Origin: Sphaerisporangium rufum | Lineage (GTDB): Bacteria > Actinomycetota > Actinomycetes > Streptosporangiales > Streptosporangiaceae | Direction of reading: 5' to 3' | Length of the DNA stretch: 64,000 bases | NCBI RefSeq assembly: GCF_016863395.1 | Contig: NZ_BOOU01000036.1 | Location: forward strand, 62,001-126,000 | Shown here: piece by piece, positions 1 through 8,963 of the stretch | How the letters are laid out: every line of letters starts with the position of its first letter | How positions within the stretch are numbered: position 1 is the stretch's first letter | Position numbers and translations under genes: made by a program | Notes under the pieces: model-generated | What the model saw: the letters and a program-made list of their open reading frames with translations, nothing else | Databases searched by the model: none | What the model was told of the DNA's origin: nothing

Positions 1-235
1 CATCGGCCGGGAGACGGACGAGCCGGTCGCGCGGTGTCAGCAGGAAGACCTTGGGCGAGAGCCGGTCCATGTCGCCGCCCCGGCCGAAGACCAGGCCGGC
101 GGCGAAGTCGACGAACTGCTTGGCCACGTCGTCCCCGACCCCGGTCAGGTCCATGACCACCGGGATTCCGGTCCGGAAGTAATGGCCGACGTAGATCGCC
201 TCGTTGTAGTCGGTCGGGCACAGGGTTTTGATCAC
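1..235 (-). CDS. SepF-like cell-division protein, 3' part cut by window edge
   Basis: The first 78 codons are visible; the C-terminus lies outside the window. The protein opens VIKTLCPTDYNEAIYVG and continues with a DLTG strand, a VDFAAGLVFG helix and a KVFLLTP strand. This is the pattern of the SepF (DUF552) domain, which tethers FtsZ to the membrane and polymerises at the septum. The GTG start at 235 has GGGGGAG about 8 nt upstream. The protein begins directly at the SepF core, with no sign of the N-terminal amphipathic helix plus linker of canonical SepF, so it is probably one of the shorter actinobacterial SepF-like paralogues rather than the dcw-cluster copy. No division gene is next to it. 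Confidence 0.75.
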   Translation of the reverse strand, partial: MIKTLCPTDYNEAIYVGHYFRTGIPVVMDLTGVGDDVAKQFVDFAAGLVFGRGGDMDRLSPKVFLLTPRDRLVRLPAD

Positions 236-300
236 CGGTCCAGTCTCCCCCGCGCGCCGGAGCCGTCAAGGCCCCGGCCGGTGACGGCCATGCGATAGGG

Positions 301-342
301 CCTCGCGTGTCCCGTGGCGTGACGACCACGGGACACGCGAGG
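301..342. terminator. Strong hairpin terminator after the S8 protease gene
   Basis: A perfect 17-bp inverted repeat (301-317 with 326-342) flanks an 8-nt loop, 20 bp beyond the protease stop codon. It lies between two leftward genes, so it probably ends protease transcription and insulates the sepF-like gene. Confidence 0.8.
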
Positions 343-362
343 CACCGGTCGCGAGCGGCGGC

Positions 363-3300
363 CTACTTCAGCGCGTAGGCCCGGGTGATCGTCTGGGTGG
401 TGGAACCTCCCTTGTCGTCATAGGCGGTGACCCGCAGCGACACGTAGCCGTTGGTCTGGCCCAGCGCGGGGTGCGTCAGCTGGGCGTGGAAGCGGCCGGT
501 CGCCGGCTTGGTGACCGTGGCCGACCGCCAGGTGGTGCCGTCGTCCACCGACCACTCGACGTTGGTCCAGGTGACCACCGGCGGGGTGGCCACCGTGGCG
601 TGCGCGGCCGCCCGCACGTCGAACTCGAAGGACTGCCCGGCGGCGGCCCGGTTGAGCACGTCGAGCGGCAGGTCGTAGGTGAGCAGCGTGGCCGGCTGCA
701 CGGTGCAGGCCGGGCCGAAGTTGCAGGTGTACCCGGCGGGCGTCCCGGACGGGGACACCGAGTTGAACCGGCTGCCGGTCGTCACCCGGGAGGACAAGGT
801 CCGGTCGCTGGTGTCCACCGCGTCCAGCTGGTACTGGGCGCTCCCGGCGGGCACCGTGAAGGAGCGGGGCGCCCGGCCCTGCGCGGTGAGCTGCTGCCCG
901 CCCACGGTCAGCTTGGGTGTGGCGGTGACCGCGCTCAGATCGCTGAAGTGCCGCGGGTCGGAGTCCAGCCACTGCTCGGCCGGCACGAACCGGTCGCCGT
1001 CCCGGCACATCGCGCACGGCACGGACACCGGGTAGCCGCTCGGCACGTTGGCCGCGCCTGGAACGAGCGGCGCCTTGAACCACCGTTCGGTCCGGGTCGT
1101 CTCGGTGAACCGGTCGGTGGAGTGCAGCAGCAGGCTCTCGCTGGTGATCGAACGGGCCCAGGTCACCCGGCTGTCGATCGGGCCGAAGTACTCGGTGCGG
1201 GTGAGCGGCAGCCGCAGCGGCCCGCCGTAGGGGATGTCACCCGGCTGCTCGGTGGTGGCGGAGACGCCGTACTCCCAGCCGTAGGTGTCCGGCTTATCGG
1301 CGTGGTAGGAGACGTCCAGCTTGGTCAGCGCGCTGGTGGTCACCTGGCGCGGCGCCGAGGGGATCTGCCCGCGCTCGTCGAAGCGCAGGTGGTAGGCGAC
1401 GTCCGGCCCGCTGTAGGGCTGCAGCCGCACCGAAACCGGCCCGGCGGCCACCGCGGAGCGCAGCGCGCGCCCCTCGGCCACGGTCAGGCCGAATCGGTGG
1501 AACGCCGGCGACCCGGCGGGCACCCGCGCCCGGCCCCCGGTGACGTCGAGGTAGCCGATGAGGCCGGCGGCGCCACGGTTCCCGGCCGCCCGGGCCGCGT
1601 TGTCCATCTGAAGTGCCGCCGTAACGTAGGGCGTGGCGCCGGTGCCGGCCGGCACGGCGACCAGGACGAGCTTGCCGGTCACGTCCAGGTTCTGGAAGTC
1701 GGCGTCGGTGCCCTGCCCGGCGAAGACGACCGGGTAGCTCGTCACGGCGGTCAGCGCGCCGCGCAGCGACTCGGGGTCGTAGGCCGGGTGCAGGGTGAGC
1801 GAACCGGCGGTGGCGCTCGTCAGCACCTGCGGGTACATGTTCCACTGGTGCGACAGGCGCAGGGTGCCCGCGGAGACCGACGAGACCGGGGTGACGAAGA
1901 GGTCCTGCCCCGCCCCGGCGCCGCCGTACACCGACACCGGGCTGGTCCGGTCGGTGAACGTGCGCACGTACCAGGCGGTGCCCGGCCCTTCGGCCGCGGG
2001 CGTCATGACCGGCCGGATGGACGTGGTGGTTCGGGCGTCCAGGGTGACGGTGCGGTCCGCGTCCAGGGTGACCTTCTGCACCACCCAGCTGTTGCGGTTG
2101 CTCAGCTGCCACTCCGGGGCCACCCCGATGACCTCGTAGTCGCCCGCCGGGAGCGGGACCGGCTCGTGCGCGCCGGTGTAGTCGAGCTTGAGCGTGTAGT
2201 AGGCGGCGGGGTTGAACGGGTCCTCGGCGCTGTTGCCGCGCTTCAGCGGGATCATGTAAACGATCGGCTCGCCCTGGTAATTGGGCACGAACTCCTTGGT
2301 CCCGTAGGAGTTGATCATGGAGACCGTGAGCTCGTGGGTGGCCGGGCCGGTGTAGTAGCTGAACGGCGTGACCAGCTGGACGCCACCGGCGCCGGTCGCG
2401 GTGATCCAGCCGCCGTAGGCGCCCACCGCGCCGAGCCGCGGGTCGATCGTGAGGTTCACCGCCGCGGTGCCGCGCGCGGGGACGGTGACGCTCGTCGCGG
2501 CGAGCTGGACCGCGCCGGTGGGCGCGGGGTTGCCGCTCCAGCCCTTGGTGATCGGGGCGAGGGTGAGGGTGACCGGCTGGTCACCGGTGTTGCGATAGGT
2601 GATCGGGCGGGTCACCGGCGCGCTGCCGGGCCGGCCGAAGTCGACGACCGAGGTGGCGAAGACCTGCTGGGTGACCGCGCGGGCGACGTCCACCCGGCCG
2701 CTGCCCTGCTCGAACCAGGTGTGGTCGGCGTTGCGCCGCGCGGTCGAGGTGAGCGCGTCCCGCAGCTGCGGCGCGGTCCAGTCGGCATGCTGCTGCGCCA
2801 GCAGGGCCGCCGCGCCGGCCACGTGCGGGGTGGCCATCGAGGTGCCGCTGTTCTGGGTGTACTGGTCGGCGCCCGGGACCGCCGGCACGGTGGAGTCGGC
2901 GGAGCGGGCGGCGACGATGTCCACGCCGGGCGCGACGATGTTGGGCTTGACCGCCGCGTCGCCGAGGCGCGGGCCCTTGCTGGAGAAGGCGGCCAGCGTC
3001 GTGCCGGTGTCCTTGTCCACCGCGCCCACGGCCAGGGCCTGGTCGGCGGCGGCGGGCACGTTGATGGTGAGCCGCTGGGAGTCGTTGCCCGCGGCGGTGA
3101 CGAACAGCGTGCCGTAGGTCGCGGTGAGCTGGTTCAGCGCCTCGCTCATCGGGTCGGTGCCGTCGCCGCAGCAGCCGCCGAGGCTCATGTTGACCACGTC
3201 GGCGCCCTGCTCGGCGGCCCACTGCATGCCGGCGATGGCCCAGGACCAGTCCCCGTTGCCGTCGTCGCCGAGGACCTTGCCCACCAGCAGCGAGGCCGCG

Positions 3301-4211
3301 GGGGCCACGCCCTTGTACTTGCCGCCGGACGCCGCGCCGGTGCCGGCGATGGTGGAGGCGACATGGGTGCCGTGGCCGACCTTGTCGGTCGTCGTGGCGG
3401 AGTCGGAGAAGTTCTGGGTGGCCGCGATCCGGCCCGCGAGATCGGGGTGCGCGGCGTCGATGCCGGAATCCAGCACCGCGACCTTGACGCCCGCGCCGTC
3501 CAGCCCGCGCTGCCAGGCGGTGGGCGCGCCGATCAGCGGGACGCTCTTGTCCAGCGACATCCTGACCCGGCGGTCCAGCCAGACCTTCTCGATGCCGGTG
3601 GCGCCGCCGGCGGTGAGCTTCTTCGCGCCGTCGCCGGCCAGCCCGGTCCAGAACGCCTTGGTGTCCTTGGCGGCGACGCGCACCGCCGCACCGTTGATCG
3701 CGGTCAGCGACCGGACGTTCCCGGTGCCCGGCAGCGCGTCGGCGGTCTTCGCCGCGGCGGCCGCCTTGGCGCCGTAGTCGATGATCAGCGGGATGGCGGC
3801 GGTGCGTCCGTCCCGGGCGAGGGTGTCCACGTCGAACAGTTCCTCGTCCAGCGTTCCCGCGGCGACCAGCGGCGCGGCGTCGGACGGCAGGACCAGGTGG
3901 CCGCCGTCCCTGCTGGGCAGGGTGAGGAAGGTGACGGGGGCGCCGCCCGGGCGGGGGGCCGGCTTGATGGTCGTCGCCGGGGCGCCCTTGCCGGTCGGGG
4001 TGTAGACGACGACGTCACCCGTGATCAGGGTGAGGGTGACCGGGGATTGGCCGCCGGGCGCGGAAGGCGCCGTCGAGGCGGGCGGCGGGGCGGCGGGCAG
4101 TGCGGCCGGGCCGGAGAGTGCGGAGCTGGGTGTTGCGGTGAGGGTCAGTGCGAGCGTCAAGCTTGATAAACCCGATAAACCCGCGGCTAAGCGGGCGCGC
4201 GACTGCGACAA
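363..4211 (-). CDS. Secreted subtilisin-family (S8) serine protease, 1282 aa
   Basis: Exported serine endopeptidase. The TTG start at 4211 is chosen because GAGGAAAGG lies 6 nt upstream and a signal peptide follows at once: SQSRAR, a hydrophobic stretch and an SSA-type cleavage region near residue 30. Upstream ATGs would bury the signal under a basic N-terminus. The catalytic triad is Asp248 (VLDSGID), His280 (GHGTH) and Ser458 (NSGTSMATPH). A propeptide-like region covers roughly residues 45-215. A protease-associated domain is likely around residues 850-960, followed by beta-sandwich-like modules. At about 1280 residues it is a large multi-domain S8 protease of the kind common in soil actinomycetes. 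It is monocistronic, with a terminator behind it. Confidence 0.92.
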   Translation of the reverse strand: MSQSRARLAAGLSGLSSLTLALTLTATPSSALSGPAALPAAPPPASTAPSAPGGQSPVTLTLITGDVVVYTPTGKGAPATTIKPAPRPGGAPVTFLTLPSRDGGHLVLPSDAAPLVAAGTLDEELFDVDTLARDGRTAAIPLIIDYGAKAAAAAKTADALPGTGNVRSLTAINGAAVRVAAKDTKAFWTGLAGDGAKKLTAGGATGIEKVWLDRRVRMSLDKSVPLIGAPTAWQRGLDGAGVKVAVLDSGIDAAHPDLAGRIAATQNFSDSATTTDKVGHGTHVASTIAGTGAASGGKYKGVAPAASLLVGKVLGDDGNGDWSWAIAGMQWAAEQGADVVNMSLGGCCGDGTDPMSEALNQLTATYGTLFVTAAGNDSQRLTINVPAAADQALAVGAVDKDTGTTLAAFSSKGPRLGDAAVKPNIVAPGVDIVAARSADSTVPAVPGADQYTQNSGTSMATPHVAGAAALLAQQHADWTAPQLRDALTSTARRNADHTWFEQGSGRVDVARAVTQQVFATSVVDFGRPGSAPVTRPITYRNTGDQPVTLTLAPITKGWSGNPAPTGAVQLAATSVTVPARGTAAVNLTIDPRLGAVGAYGGWITATGAGGVQLVTPFSYYTGPATHELTVSMINSYGTKEFVPNYQGEPIVYMIPLKRGNSAEDPFNPAAYYTLKLDYTGAHEPVPLPAGDYEVIGVAPEWQLSNRNSWVVQKVTLDADRTVTLDARTTTSIRPVMTPAAEGPGTAWYVRTFTDRTSPVSVYGGAGAGQDLFVTPVSSVSAGTLRLSHQWNMYPQVLTSATAGSLTLHPAYDPESLRGALTAVTSYPVVFAGQGTDADFQNLDVTGKLVLVAVPAGTGATPYVTAALQMDNAARAAGNRGAAGLIGYLDVTGGRARVPAGSPAFHRFGLTVAEGRALRSAVAAGPVSVRLQPYSGPDVAYHLRFDERGQIPSAPRQVTTSALTKLDVSYHADKPDTYGWEYGVSATTEQPGDIPYGGPLRLPLTRTEYFGPIDSRVTWARSITSESLLLHSTDRFTETTRTERWFKAPLVPGAANVPSGYPVSVPCAMCRDGDRFVPAEQWLDSDPRHFSDLSAVTATPKLTVGGQQLTAQGRAPRSFTVPAGSAQYQLDAVDTSDRTLSSRVTTGSRFNSVSPSGTPAGYTCNFGPACTVQPATLLTYDLPLDVLNRAAAGQSFEFDVRAAAHATVATPPVVTWTNVEWSVDDGTTWRSATVTKPATGRFHAQLTHPALGQTNGYVSLRVTAYDDKGGSTTQTITRAYALK

Positions 4212-4492
4212 GTCATCCCTTTCCTCGGTGGTCCCGGCGACGGAGCGCCGGAGGGAGATCTCCCAGCCGCATGATCGCTTTTTCTTGATCTTCTGTCTGC
4301 GCCGGGCAATGGTGACATTCATCGCACCTCGGACGGCGACCATCGCCGTACGGTGCGCCACACCCGCATTTCCCGGACGCGGTGCGACACCCGGCCCGGA
4401 TCCAGGCAGAGCCCCAAGATCGGGCGGAGGCGCGTCCGGTCCCGTAGCCTGACGGCCGTCCCTCCGATCAGCCGCCGACCCAGGAGGTCGCA

Positions 4493-5116
4493 GTGCGCGT
4501 CGCCATCCCGCTGTTCGACCGGTTCACCGCGCTGGACGCCGTGGGGCCGTACGAGGTGCTCAAGTTCCTGCCCGGCGCCGAGGTCGTGTTCGTGGCCGCC
4601 GAACCCGGGCCGGTGCGGGACATGGACGGATGGCTGACCCTGGCGGCGACGGCCGCGTTCGCCGACGTCGACTCCTGCGACGTGCTGCTGGTGCCGGGCG
4701 GGCCGGGCGCCCGGGCCCTGCTGGCGGACGAACCGCTGCTCGGCTGGATCCGCCGGATGCACGAGGCCAGCACCTGGACGACGTCGGTGTGCACCGGGGC
4801 GCTGCTGCTCGGCGCGGCCGGCCTGCTCGACGGGCTGGCGGCCACCACCCACTGGGGCGCCACGGACGTGCTGGAGTCGTTCGGCGCCACCTACACGCCC
4901 GAGCGGGTGGTGTTCCAAGGCAAGATCGTGACGGCGGCCGGCGTCTCCGCCGGCATCGACATGGCGCTCGCGCTGGCGGACCGGCTGGCCGGTCCGACGG
5001 TGGCGCAGGCCGTGCAACTCGTCATCGAGTACGACCCGCGGCCGCCGTTCGACTCCGGTTCGCCCGCCAAGGCGCCCCAGGAGGTCAGGGACCTGGTCGC
5101 CCGCGGGCTCCGCTGA
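4493..5116 (+). CDS. DJ-1/PfpI family protein (isonitrile hydratase-like)
   Basis: A 207-residue protein of the class I glutamine amidotransferase-like DJ-1/PfpI superfamily. The N-terminus MRVAIPLFDRFTALDAVGP and the nucleophile elbow SVCTGA (Cys100) match the isonitrile-hydratase/ThiJ-like branch, including the LLVPGG strand before it and the THWGA segment after it. The GTG start at 4493 has AGGAGG 6 nt upstream. It diverges from the S8 protease and converges with the RNA methylase. It lacks the AraC-type C-terminal HTH found in longer relatives, so it should be an enzyme rather than a regulator. The substrate cannot be told from sequence. Confidence 0.8.
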   Translation: MRVAIPLFDRFTALDAVGPYEVLKFLPGAEVVFVAAEPGPVRDMDGWLTLAATAAFADVDSCDVLLVPGGPGARALLADEPLLGWIRRMHEASTWTTSVCTGALLLGAAGLLDGLAATTHWGATDVLESFGATYTPERVVFQGKIVTAAGVSAGIDMALALADRLAGPTVAQAVQLVIEYDPRPPFDSGSPAKAPQEVRDLVARGLR

Positions 5117-5152
5117 GGACGGTGCTGCGCCCCCGGCGGAGCCCGCGAGGGA

Positions 5153-6214
5153 TCACCGGCGGGGCACCAGCCGCACCAGGTACGACAGGGCGCCGGAGAC
5201 GCGCACCTGGTGCATCTCGACCGGGTCCAGGCCGTGCCGGATGGCGGTGGCCAGGCCGGCGGGGTCGGGGACCAGCACCACGGCCTGCCCGCCTGGGGCG
5301 AGCACCCGGACGAGCTCCGCCCACCAGCGCGACAGCGACCCGCCGAGCAGGCCGCGCCCGCCGACCTGGCCGCCCCACGGCGGGTTGCACACGATCCGGT
5401 CGGCGGCGCCGGCCGGCAGCGGCAGCCGCCCGGCGTCGCCGGGCCGGAACGTGACGCCCGGCAGGCCCGCCGCGTTGGCCCGGGCCGCCCGCAGCGCCGC
5501 CGGATCGGCGTCGAAGCCGGACAGCCGGGCCGCCGGGCCGGCGAGGGCGGCCTCGATCAAAATCGTGCCGGCCCCGCAGCATGGGTCGACCACCAGGTGA
5601 CCCGGCCCGATGCCGGCCAGCCGGGCCATCGCGGCGGCGACCGGCGGGTGGAGGGTGCCGGGGATGGTGTGCCGCTTGTAGCCGCGCCGGTGCAGCGGCC
5701 GGTCGGCCGTCCGGACCATCAGCGACGCCTGTTCCCCGTCCAGGACGACCCGCCAGGCCAGGCAGCCGGCCGGCGGTACGGAGCCGTGCCGGCGCGAGTG
5801 ATAGGCCACGCCGAGCCGGCGGGCGAGCTCCTCGCCGACGGCGTCCTCGACGTCGTACCGGTTGAAGTCGCGCCGGCCGAGGAACGACGCCGAGACCTCG
5901 ATCCCGGCGCCCGCGGCGCGGGCGGCGCCGCCTCCGGCGTCCGGCGTTCCGGTCAGGTCGGCGGCGGCCGCCAGGCCGGCGAGGCCGGCGACCTCGCGCC
6001 GGGCCGTCCCGATGTCAGGCGACCGGGCGGCCAGCAGGAACAGGTCGTCCGCGGTCCTCGGTACCGCCGCCGGCCGCGCCGGGCCGTCCGCGCGGAAGCG
6101 GACCTCCCGGTGGGCGAGCCGGGTGACCACCCCGAGCCGGAGCTGCAGGATCTCGTCGGCGAGGACCGCCTCCAGCCCGCGTACGCACCGCGCCACCAGG
6201 CGCGCCGCCGTCAC
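5153..6214 (-). CDS. Putative RNA N2-guanine methyltransferase (UPF0020/THUMP type)
   Basis: A 353-residue SAM-dependent RNA methylase. The C-terminal half has the UPF0020 Rossmann domain: DPCCGAGT (about residue 211) for SAM binding, and the catalytic NPPW tetrad at Asn277-Trp280, typical of amino-methyltransferases acting on guanine N2 in tRNA or rRNA (Trm14/TrmN/RlmL families). The N-terminal half resembles a THUMP-containing RNA-binding region. The GTG start at 6214 has no clear Shine-Dalgarno. It converges with the DJ-1 gene, with a 36-bp gap. The target nucleotide is not predictable from this sequence. Confidence 0.72.
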   Translation of the reverse strand: MTAARLVARCVRGLEAVLADEILQLRLGVVTRLAHREVRFRADGPARPAAVPRTADDLFLLAARSPDIGTARREVAGLAGLAAAADLTGTPDAGGGAARAAGAGIEVSASFLGRRDFNRYDVEDAVGEELARRLGVAYHSRRHGSVPPAGCLAWRVVLDGEQASLMVRTADRPLHRRGYKRHTIPGTLHPPVAAAMARLAGIGPGHLVVDPCCGAGTILIEAALAGPAARLSGFDADPAALRAARANAAGLPGVTFRPGDAGRLPLPAGAADRIVCNPPWGGQVGGRGLLGGSLSRWWAELVRVLAPGGQAVVLVPDPAGLATAIRHGLDPVEMHQVRVSGALSYLVRLVPRR

Positions 6215-6498
6215 GGGACGGCGAGGCGGCCGGGACGCGGTGCGGTGAGAAAACGTGCGCGAGCGCGCAACATGTCGGTTCTTCTCCCACGTCGAAGCCC
6301 GGGACGGCGCAACGCCGCCCCGCCTCGTCGGCGTCGGGGGTTCCTCGCCTCGCCGACGGCGGGCTCAACGTCGGTAGAAGAACTTCATGTCCGGGATGTT
6401 ACTAGATCCGCCCGTCGCCGCGATCCGGTGGGGAGAGCGGGGGCGCGCGAAGCCCGGCGGCCGCCGGGCGCGCCCGATTCGTGCCGCCCGCCTGCCCC

Positions 6499-6804
6499 TC
6501 AGGAGGCGTCGAGGACGGCGGCGGGTTCGGCGTCCGGGGAGACGACGGCCAGCCGCGACTCCAGCAGTGACTCCGCCGCCAGGTGCCCGGCGAGCTCGTC
6601 CAGGGTGGCGGCACACCGGACGTTCGACAGCCCGCGCTGGAGCAGTGCACGGGAGACCCCGTGCCGGCGGACGGCGTACCAGCCGCCGCCGACGGCGTCG
6701 GACACCAGCCAGTGCTTGCCGTAGGTCTCCCGCAGGTGCGTGATGGACGCGGGCATGGGCTCACCCGCGCCGATCGTCGAAGGGCGGCCGAGCGTGTCGA
6801 ACAT
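6499..6804 (-). CDS. Conserved-looking hypothetical protein, 101 aa
   Basis: I do not recognise this gene. It has coding-like composition and a plausible start: ATG at 6804 with AGGAG about 12 nt upstream. The product is a small soluble protein. Its middle section (ETYGKHWLVSDAVGGGWYAVRR) looks like a compact beta-rich fold reminiscent of short actinomycete proteins of unknown function that sit near GntR-type regulators. There is no signal peptide, membrane segment or metal motif. It is alone on its strand between the RNA methylase and the rightward GntR gene. Confidence 0.5.
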   Translation of the reverse strand: MFDTLGRPSTIGAGEPMPASITHLRETYGKHWLVSDAVGGGWYAVRRHGVSRALLQRGLSNVRCAATLDELAGHLAAESLLESRLAVVSPDAEPAAVLDAS

Positions 6805-7546
6805 CCACGTGGAGGCTCCTGTCCGTGGCGGGTGCTGCGCGAAAGGACGTGCCGAGGCCGGCCTGGCGCACGCGCCGGATCGGCCGGAAGAGCGTGGAAA
6901 GGGTGCTCGGGACCATGGCCGGGCGGCATGGACCGCCGGCTCACTTGGGCCACGCCTGGCAGGCTAGTCCACGGGGCGCGCGCGGGCAATCACTTAGTGT
7001 GATTGCGCATGGACGCGGATCCGGCGCGGCCGGGGTTCCACCCGGACGGCCGATCCAGAGCGCCGCCGGCACCCGGTCCGCGTCCCTCGCCGGCCGGGAC
7101 GGGCACGCTCCGTCATCGACCACTGCCCGGTTCCGGCTGCGGAGACCGGCGGACGGTCCCTTTCCCCAAGGCCAGCTTCTTGTTACCCGGCCCCACCGGT
7201 CGGGTCTACCGGCCCCGGCCCGCCGGGCGGGCCTTCGGGGCGCGGACGGCGGGCCGTCCGGCGGGCCGGGTAGCCATGAAATGCCCAAGTAGCGCCATTT
7301 GCCGGGTTCTCCAGGGGTCGTCGCCACCCATCTTCCGGCCGCCGTCCGATCGAGCGGGCGGCGCCGCCCCGGCGGACGGGACCGGTCCACCGTAACGGAT
7401 GGCCCTAAACCTCGCGGGGATCGCCACACGGGCACGATTCGCACAAAAGAAGCACGGGACCAACCCTGGTATCTGTGCGATCGTGGACAACGTGGGGCAA
7501 GTTCTCTGGAGACGCGGATCGCGTTGGTGACTGAGGGTGATGGAGC
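6805..7546. other. 742-bp gap without a convincing gene
   Basis: No reading frame here has protein-like composition; the frames encode Pro/Arg/Gly-rich nonsense. The notable element is a perfect inverted repeat GCAATCAC-N5-GTGATTGC at 6986-7006. A TAGTGT hexamer (6995-7000) overlaps it, with an ATG 8 nt further on. The right-hand end, roughly 7390-7546, is less GC-rich and probably holds the GntR promoter. Confidence 0.5.
6986..7006. promoter_or_regulatory. Perfect 8+8 inverted repeat, candidate operator
   Basis: The arms GCAATCAC and GTGATTGC flank TTAGT. The right part contains a -10-like TAGTGT. It sits in the divergent gap between the 101-aa gene (leftward) and the GntR gene (rightward), so it could be a GntR operator. 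This is inference only. Confidence 0.4.
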
Positions 7547-8299
7547 GTGATGGAGTCCCCGGTACCGCCCGAACCCCCGATCTATCGCCGCATCGCGGAG
7601 AGCCTGCGCCAGGCCATCCTGGCCGGTGACCTCCGCGACGGCGACCGCCTGCCGGGCGAGAACGCCCTGATGGCGGAGTACGGCGTCGCCCGGGCGACGG
7701 CCCGGCAGGCGCTGGGCGTGCTCATCAACGAAGGGCTCGCGGTGCCCCGGCGCGGCTCGGGAGTCTACGTGCGGCGGTTCCGCCCGATCCGCCGGCACGG
7801 TCCCCGGCGGCTGTCGCGCGAGCAATGGGGCCGCGGCCGGGCCATCTGGGACTCCGACACGACCGGCCGCCCGTACACCGTCGACGAGCTGACCGTCGCC
7901 CGCGAGTCCGCGTCCGCCGAGGTGGCCCGGGTGCTCGGCTGCGAAGAGGTGTGGGTGCGCCGCCGCCGCTACTCGGTGGACGGCCGGCCGGTGCAGCTCG
8001 CGGCCTCGCACTTCCCGGCCGAACTGGTGGCCGACACCCCGATCACCCGGCCGGACACCGGGCCGGGCGGCGTGTACGCCCGGCTGCGCGAGCTGGGGCA
8101 CGGCCCGGCGCACTTCACCGAGGAGGTGCGCGCCCGGATGCCCTCCCCGCGGGAGGCGGCCCGGCTCGGCCTGCCCGCCGGCAACCCGGTGATCCTGGTG
8201 TGCCGCTCGGCCTACACCGCCGACGGCCGGACCGTGGAGCTGAACGAGATGATCATGGATGCCGCGTCCTACGTCCTCCAGTACGACTTCGACGCCTGA
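7547..8299 (+). CDS. GntR-family (HutC subfamily) transcriptional regulator
   Basis: A 250-residue one-component regulator. Residues 10-75 form the GntR winged helix: YRRIAESLRQAI, GDRLPGENALMAEYGV, the recognition helix ATARQALGVL, then the wing GSGVYV. Residues about 90-245 are a UTRA ligand domain of the HutC type. The start is either GTG 7547 or ATG 7550; the purine-rich GGTGATGGAG stretch directly upstream suits either. A 74-aa Trp-rich protein follows on the same strand 114 bp later, an arrangement I associate with many GntR paralogues in Streptosporangiales (from memory). The effector is unknown. Confidence 0.88.
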   Translation: MMESPVPPEPPIYRRIAESLRQAILAGDLRDGDRLPGENALMAEYGVARATARQALGVLINEGLAVPRRGSGVYVRRFRPIRRHGPRRLSREQWGRGRAIWDSDTTGRPYTVDELTVARESASAEVARVLGCEEVWVRRRRYSVDGRPVQLAASHFPAELVADTPITRPDTGPGGVYARLRELGHGPAHFTEEVRARMPSPREAARLGLPAGNPVILVCRSAYTADGRTVELNEMIMDAASYVLQYDFDA

Positions 8300-8413
8300 G
8301 CACCGCGCGCCCGGCACGTTAGGTGGACCTGTCCACCCCGAACATTGATTTCTCTAGAGATGTCCCGCAACGTGAGGGTGAAAGGTACAAACCGGCCGGG
8401 GAGGGTGGACGGG

Positions 8414-8638
8414 ATGTCGTTCGACCGGCACCTCGCCGAAATCGCCCGGGAGTTCCCCGAGTGGACCATCTGGCGCAGCGACGCGGGGCGCTGGTGGGCC
8501 ACCCGCCACCGCCTGCTCACCGAACACGAGCGGGACGCGGGCTGCGCGATGACGATCGACGCCGACGATCCGGACGGGCTGCGTGAAAGGCTGCTCGAGC
8601 AGCGCGCGTGCCTGCCCGAGACCGAACCGGACCGCTGA
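8414..8638 (+). CDS. Small Trp-rich protein paired with GntR regulator, 74 aa
   Basis: A small soluble protein starting MSFDRHLAEIA. It carries WTIWRSDAGRWWATR, an aromatic and basic cluster, and then a helical tail ending LLEQRACLPE. The ATG at 8414 is preferred over the earlier in-frame ATG at 8345 because GGGGAGGGTGG lies just before it. The size and W-x2-WRS-x3-RWWATR signature match a recurrent family of short actinomycete proteins of unknown function. It may be a partner of the upstream GntR regulator, which is inference from position only. Confidence 0.65.
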   Translation: MSFDRHLAEIAREFPEWTIWRSDAGRWWATRHRLLTEHERDAGCAMTIDADDPDGLRERLLEQRACLPETEPDR

Positions 8639-8662
8639 TCGCGACCGGCCGGCGGCGGCGGC

Positions 8663-8701
8663 GCGGAAATCTCTGACCCGATCGGGGGCGGAGATTTCCG
8701 C
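8663..8701. terminator. Bidirectional hairpin terminator
   Basis: Perfect 11-bp arms (8663-8673 and 8691-8701, GCGGAAATCTC and its complement) enclose a loop that itself contains CCCGATCGGG. It lies 25 bp after the stop of the 74-aa gene. Confidence 0.65.
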
Positions 8702-8746
8702 CGGGCGCCCGGCGGCGGCCGGCCGGCGTGCCCTACCGGCCGGCCC

Positions 8747-8862
8747 CGCGCGACGGACCCTGGGTCCGGCGGTCGCGCGCGCGGCGGACCCTGGTCCGGC
8801 GGTCGCGCGCGCGGCGGACCCTGGTCCGGCGGCCCGTCGCACCGCGGACCTGGTCCGGCGGC
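8747..8862. repeat. Four tandem copies of a ~30-bp GC-rich repeat with internal palindrome
   Basis: Copies begin near 8747, 8774, 8804 and 8834. Each contains CGGACC(C)TGGTCCG, a small palindrome, flanked by GCGCGCG-type spacers. The two middle copies are nearly identical over 30 bp, and the outer copies are diverged. Confidence 0.8.
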
Positions 8863-8963
8863 CCGTCGCGGTCGCGGCGCCACGGTCACGACGCCACGGT
8901 CACGACGCCGCGGTCAGGACCTCGGGTCGCTCCCGCTCGCCGCGATCCCGCCAGGACGCGGGG

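Larger units (their letters stand above)
8639..8963. other. 325-bp convergent gap with hairpin and tandem repeats
   Basis: The gap between the Trp-rich gene (rightward) and the DivIVA-like gene (leftward) holds a bipartite hairpin at 8663-8701, a roughly 30-bp tandem repeat at 8747-8862 and a short GCCACGGTCACGAC-type repeat at about 8880-8915. No gene is seen. Confidence 0.7.

Noticed and set aside
471-4166. A 1231-codon open frame on the plus strand
   Set aside because: It is antisense to the S8 protease, has Arg/Gly/Val/Pro-skewed composition without motifs, and the opposite strand has a full catalytic triad. Long antisense frames are expected at this GC content.
7009-7395. Possible leaderless gene after TAGTGT at 6995
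   Set aside because: The product is a Pro/Arg/Gly-rich sequence with declining third-position GC and no domain; only the promoter-like start supports it.
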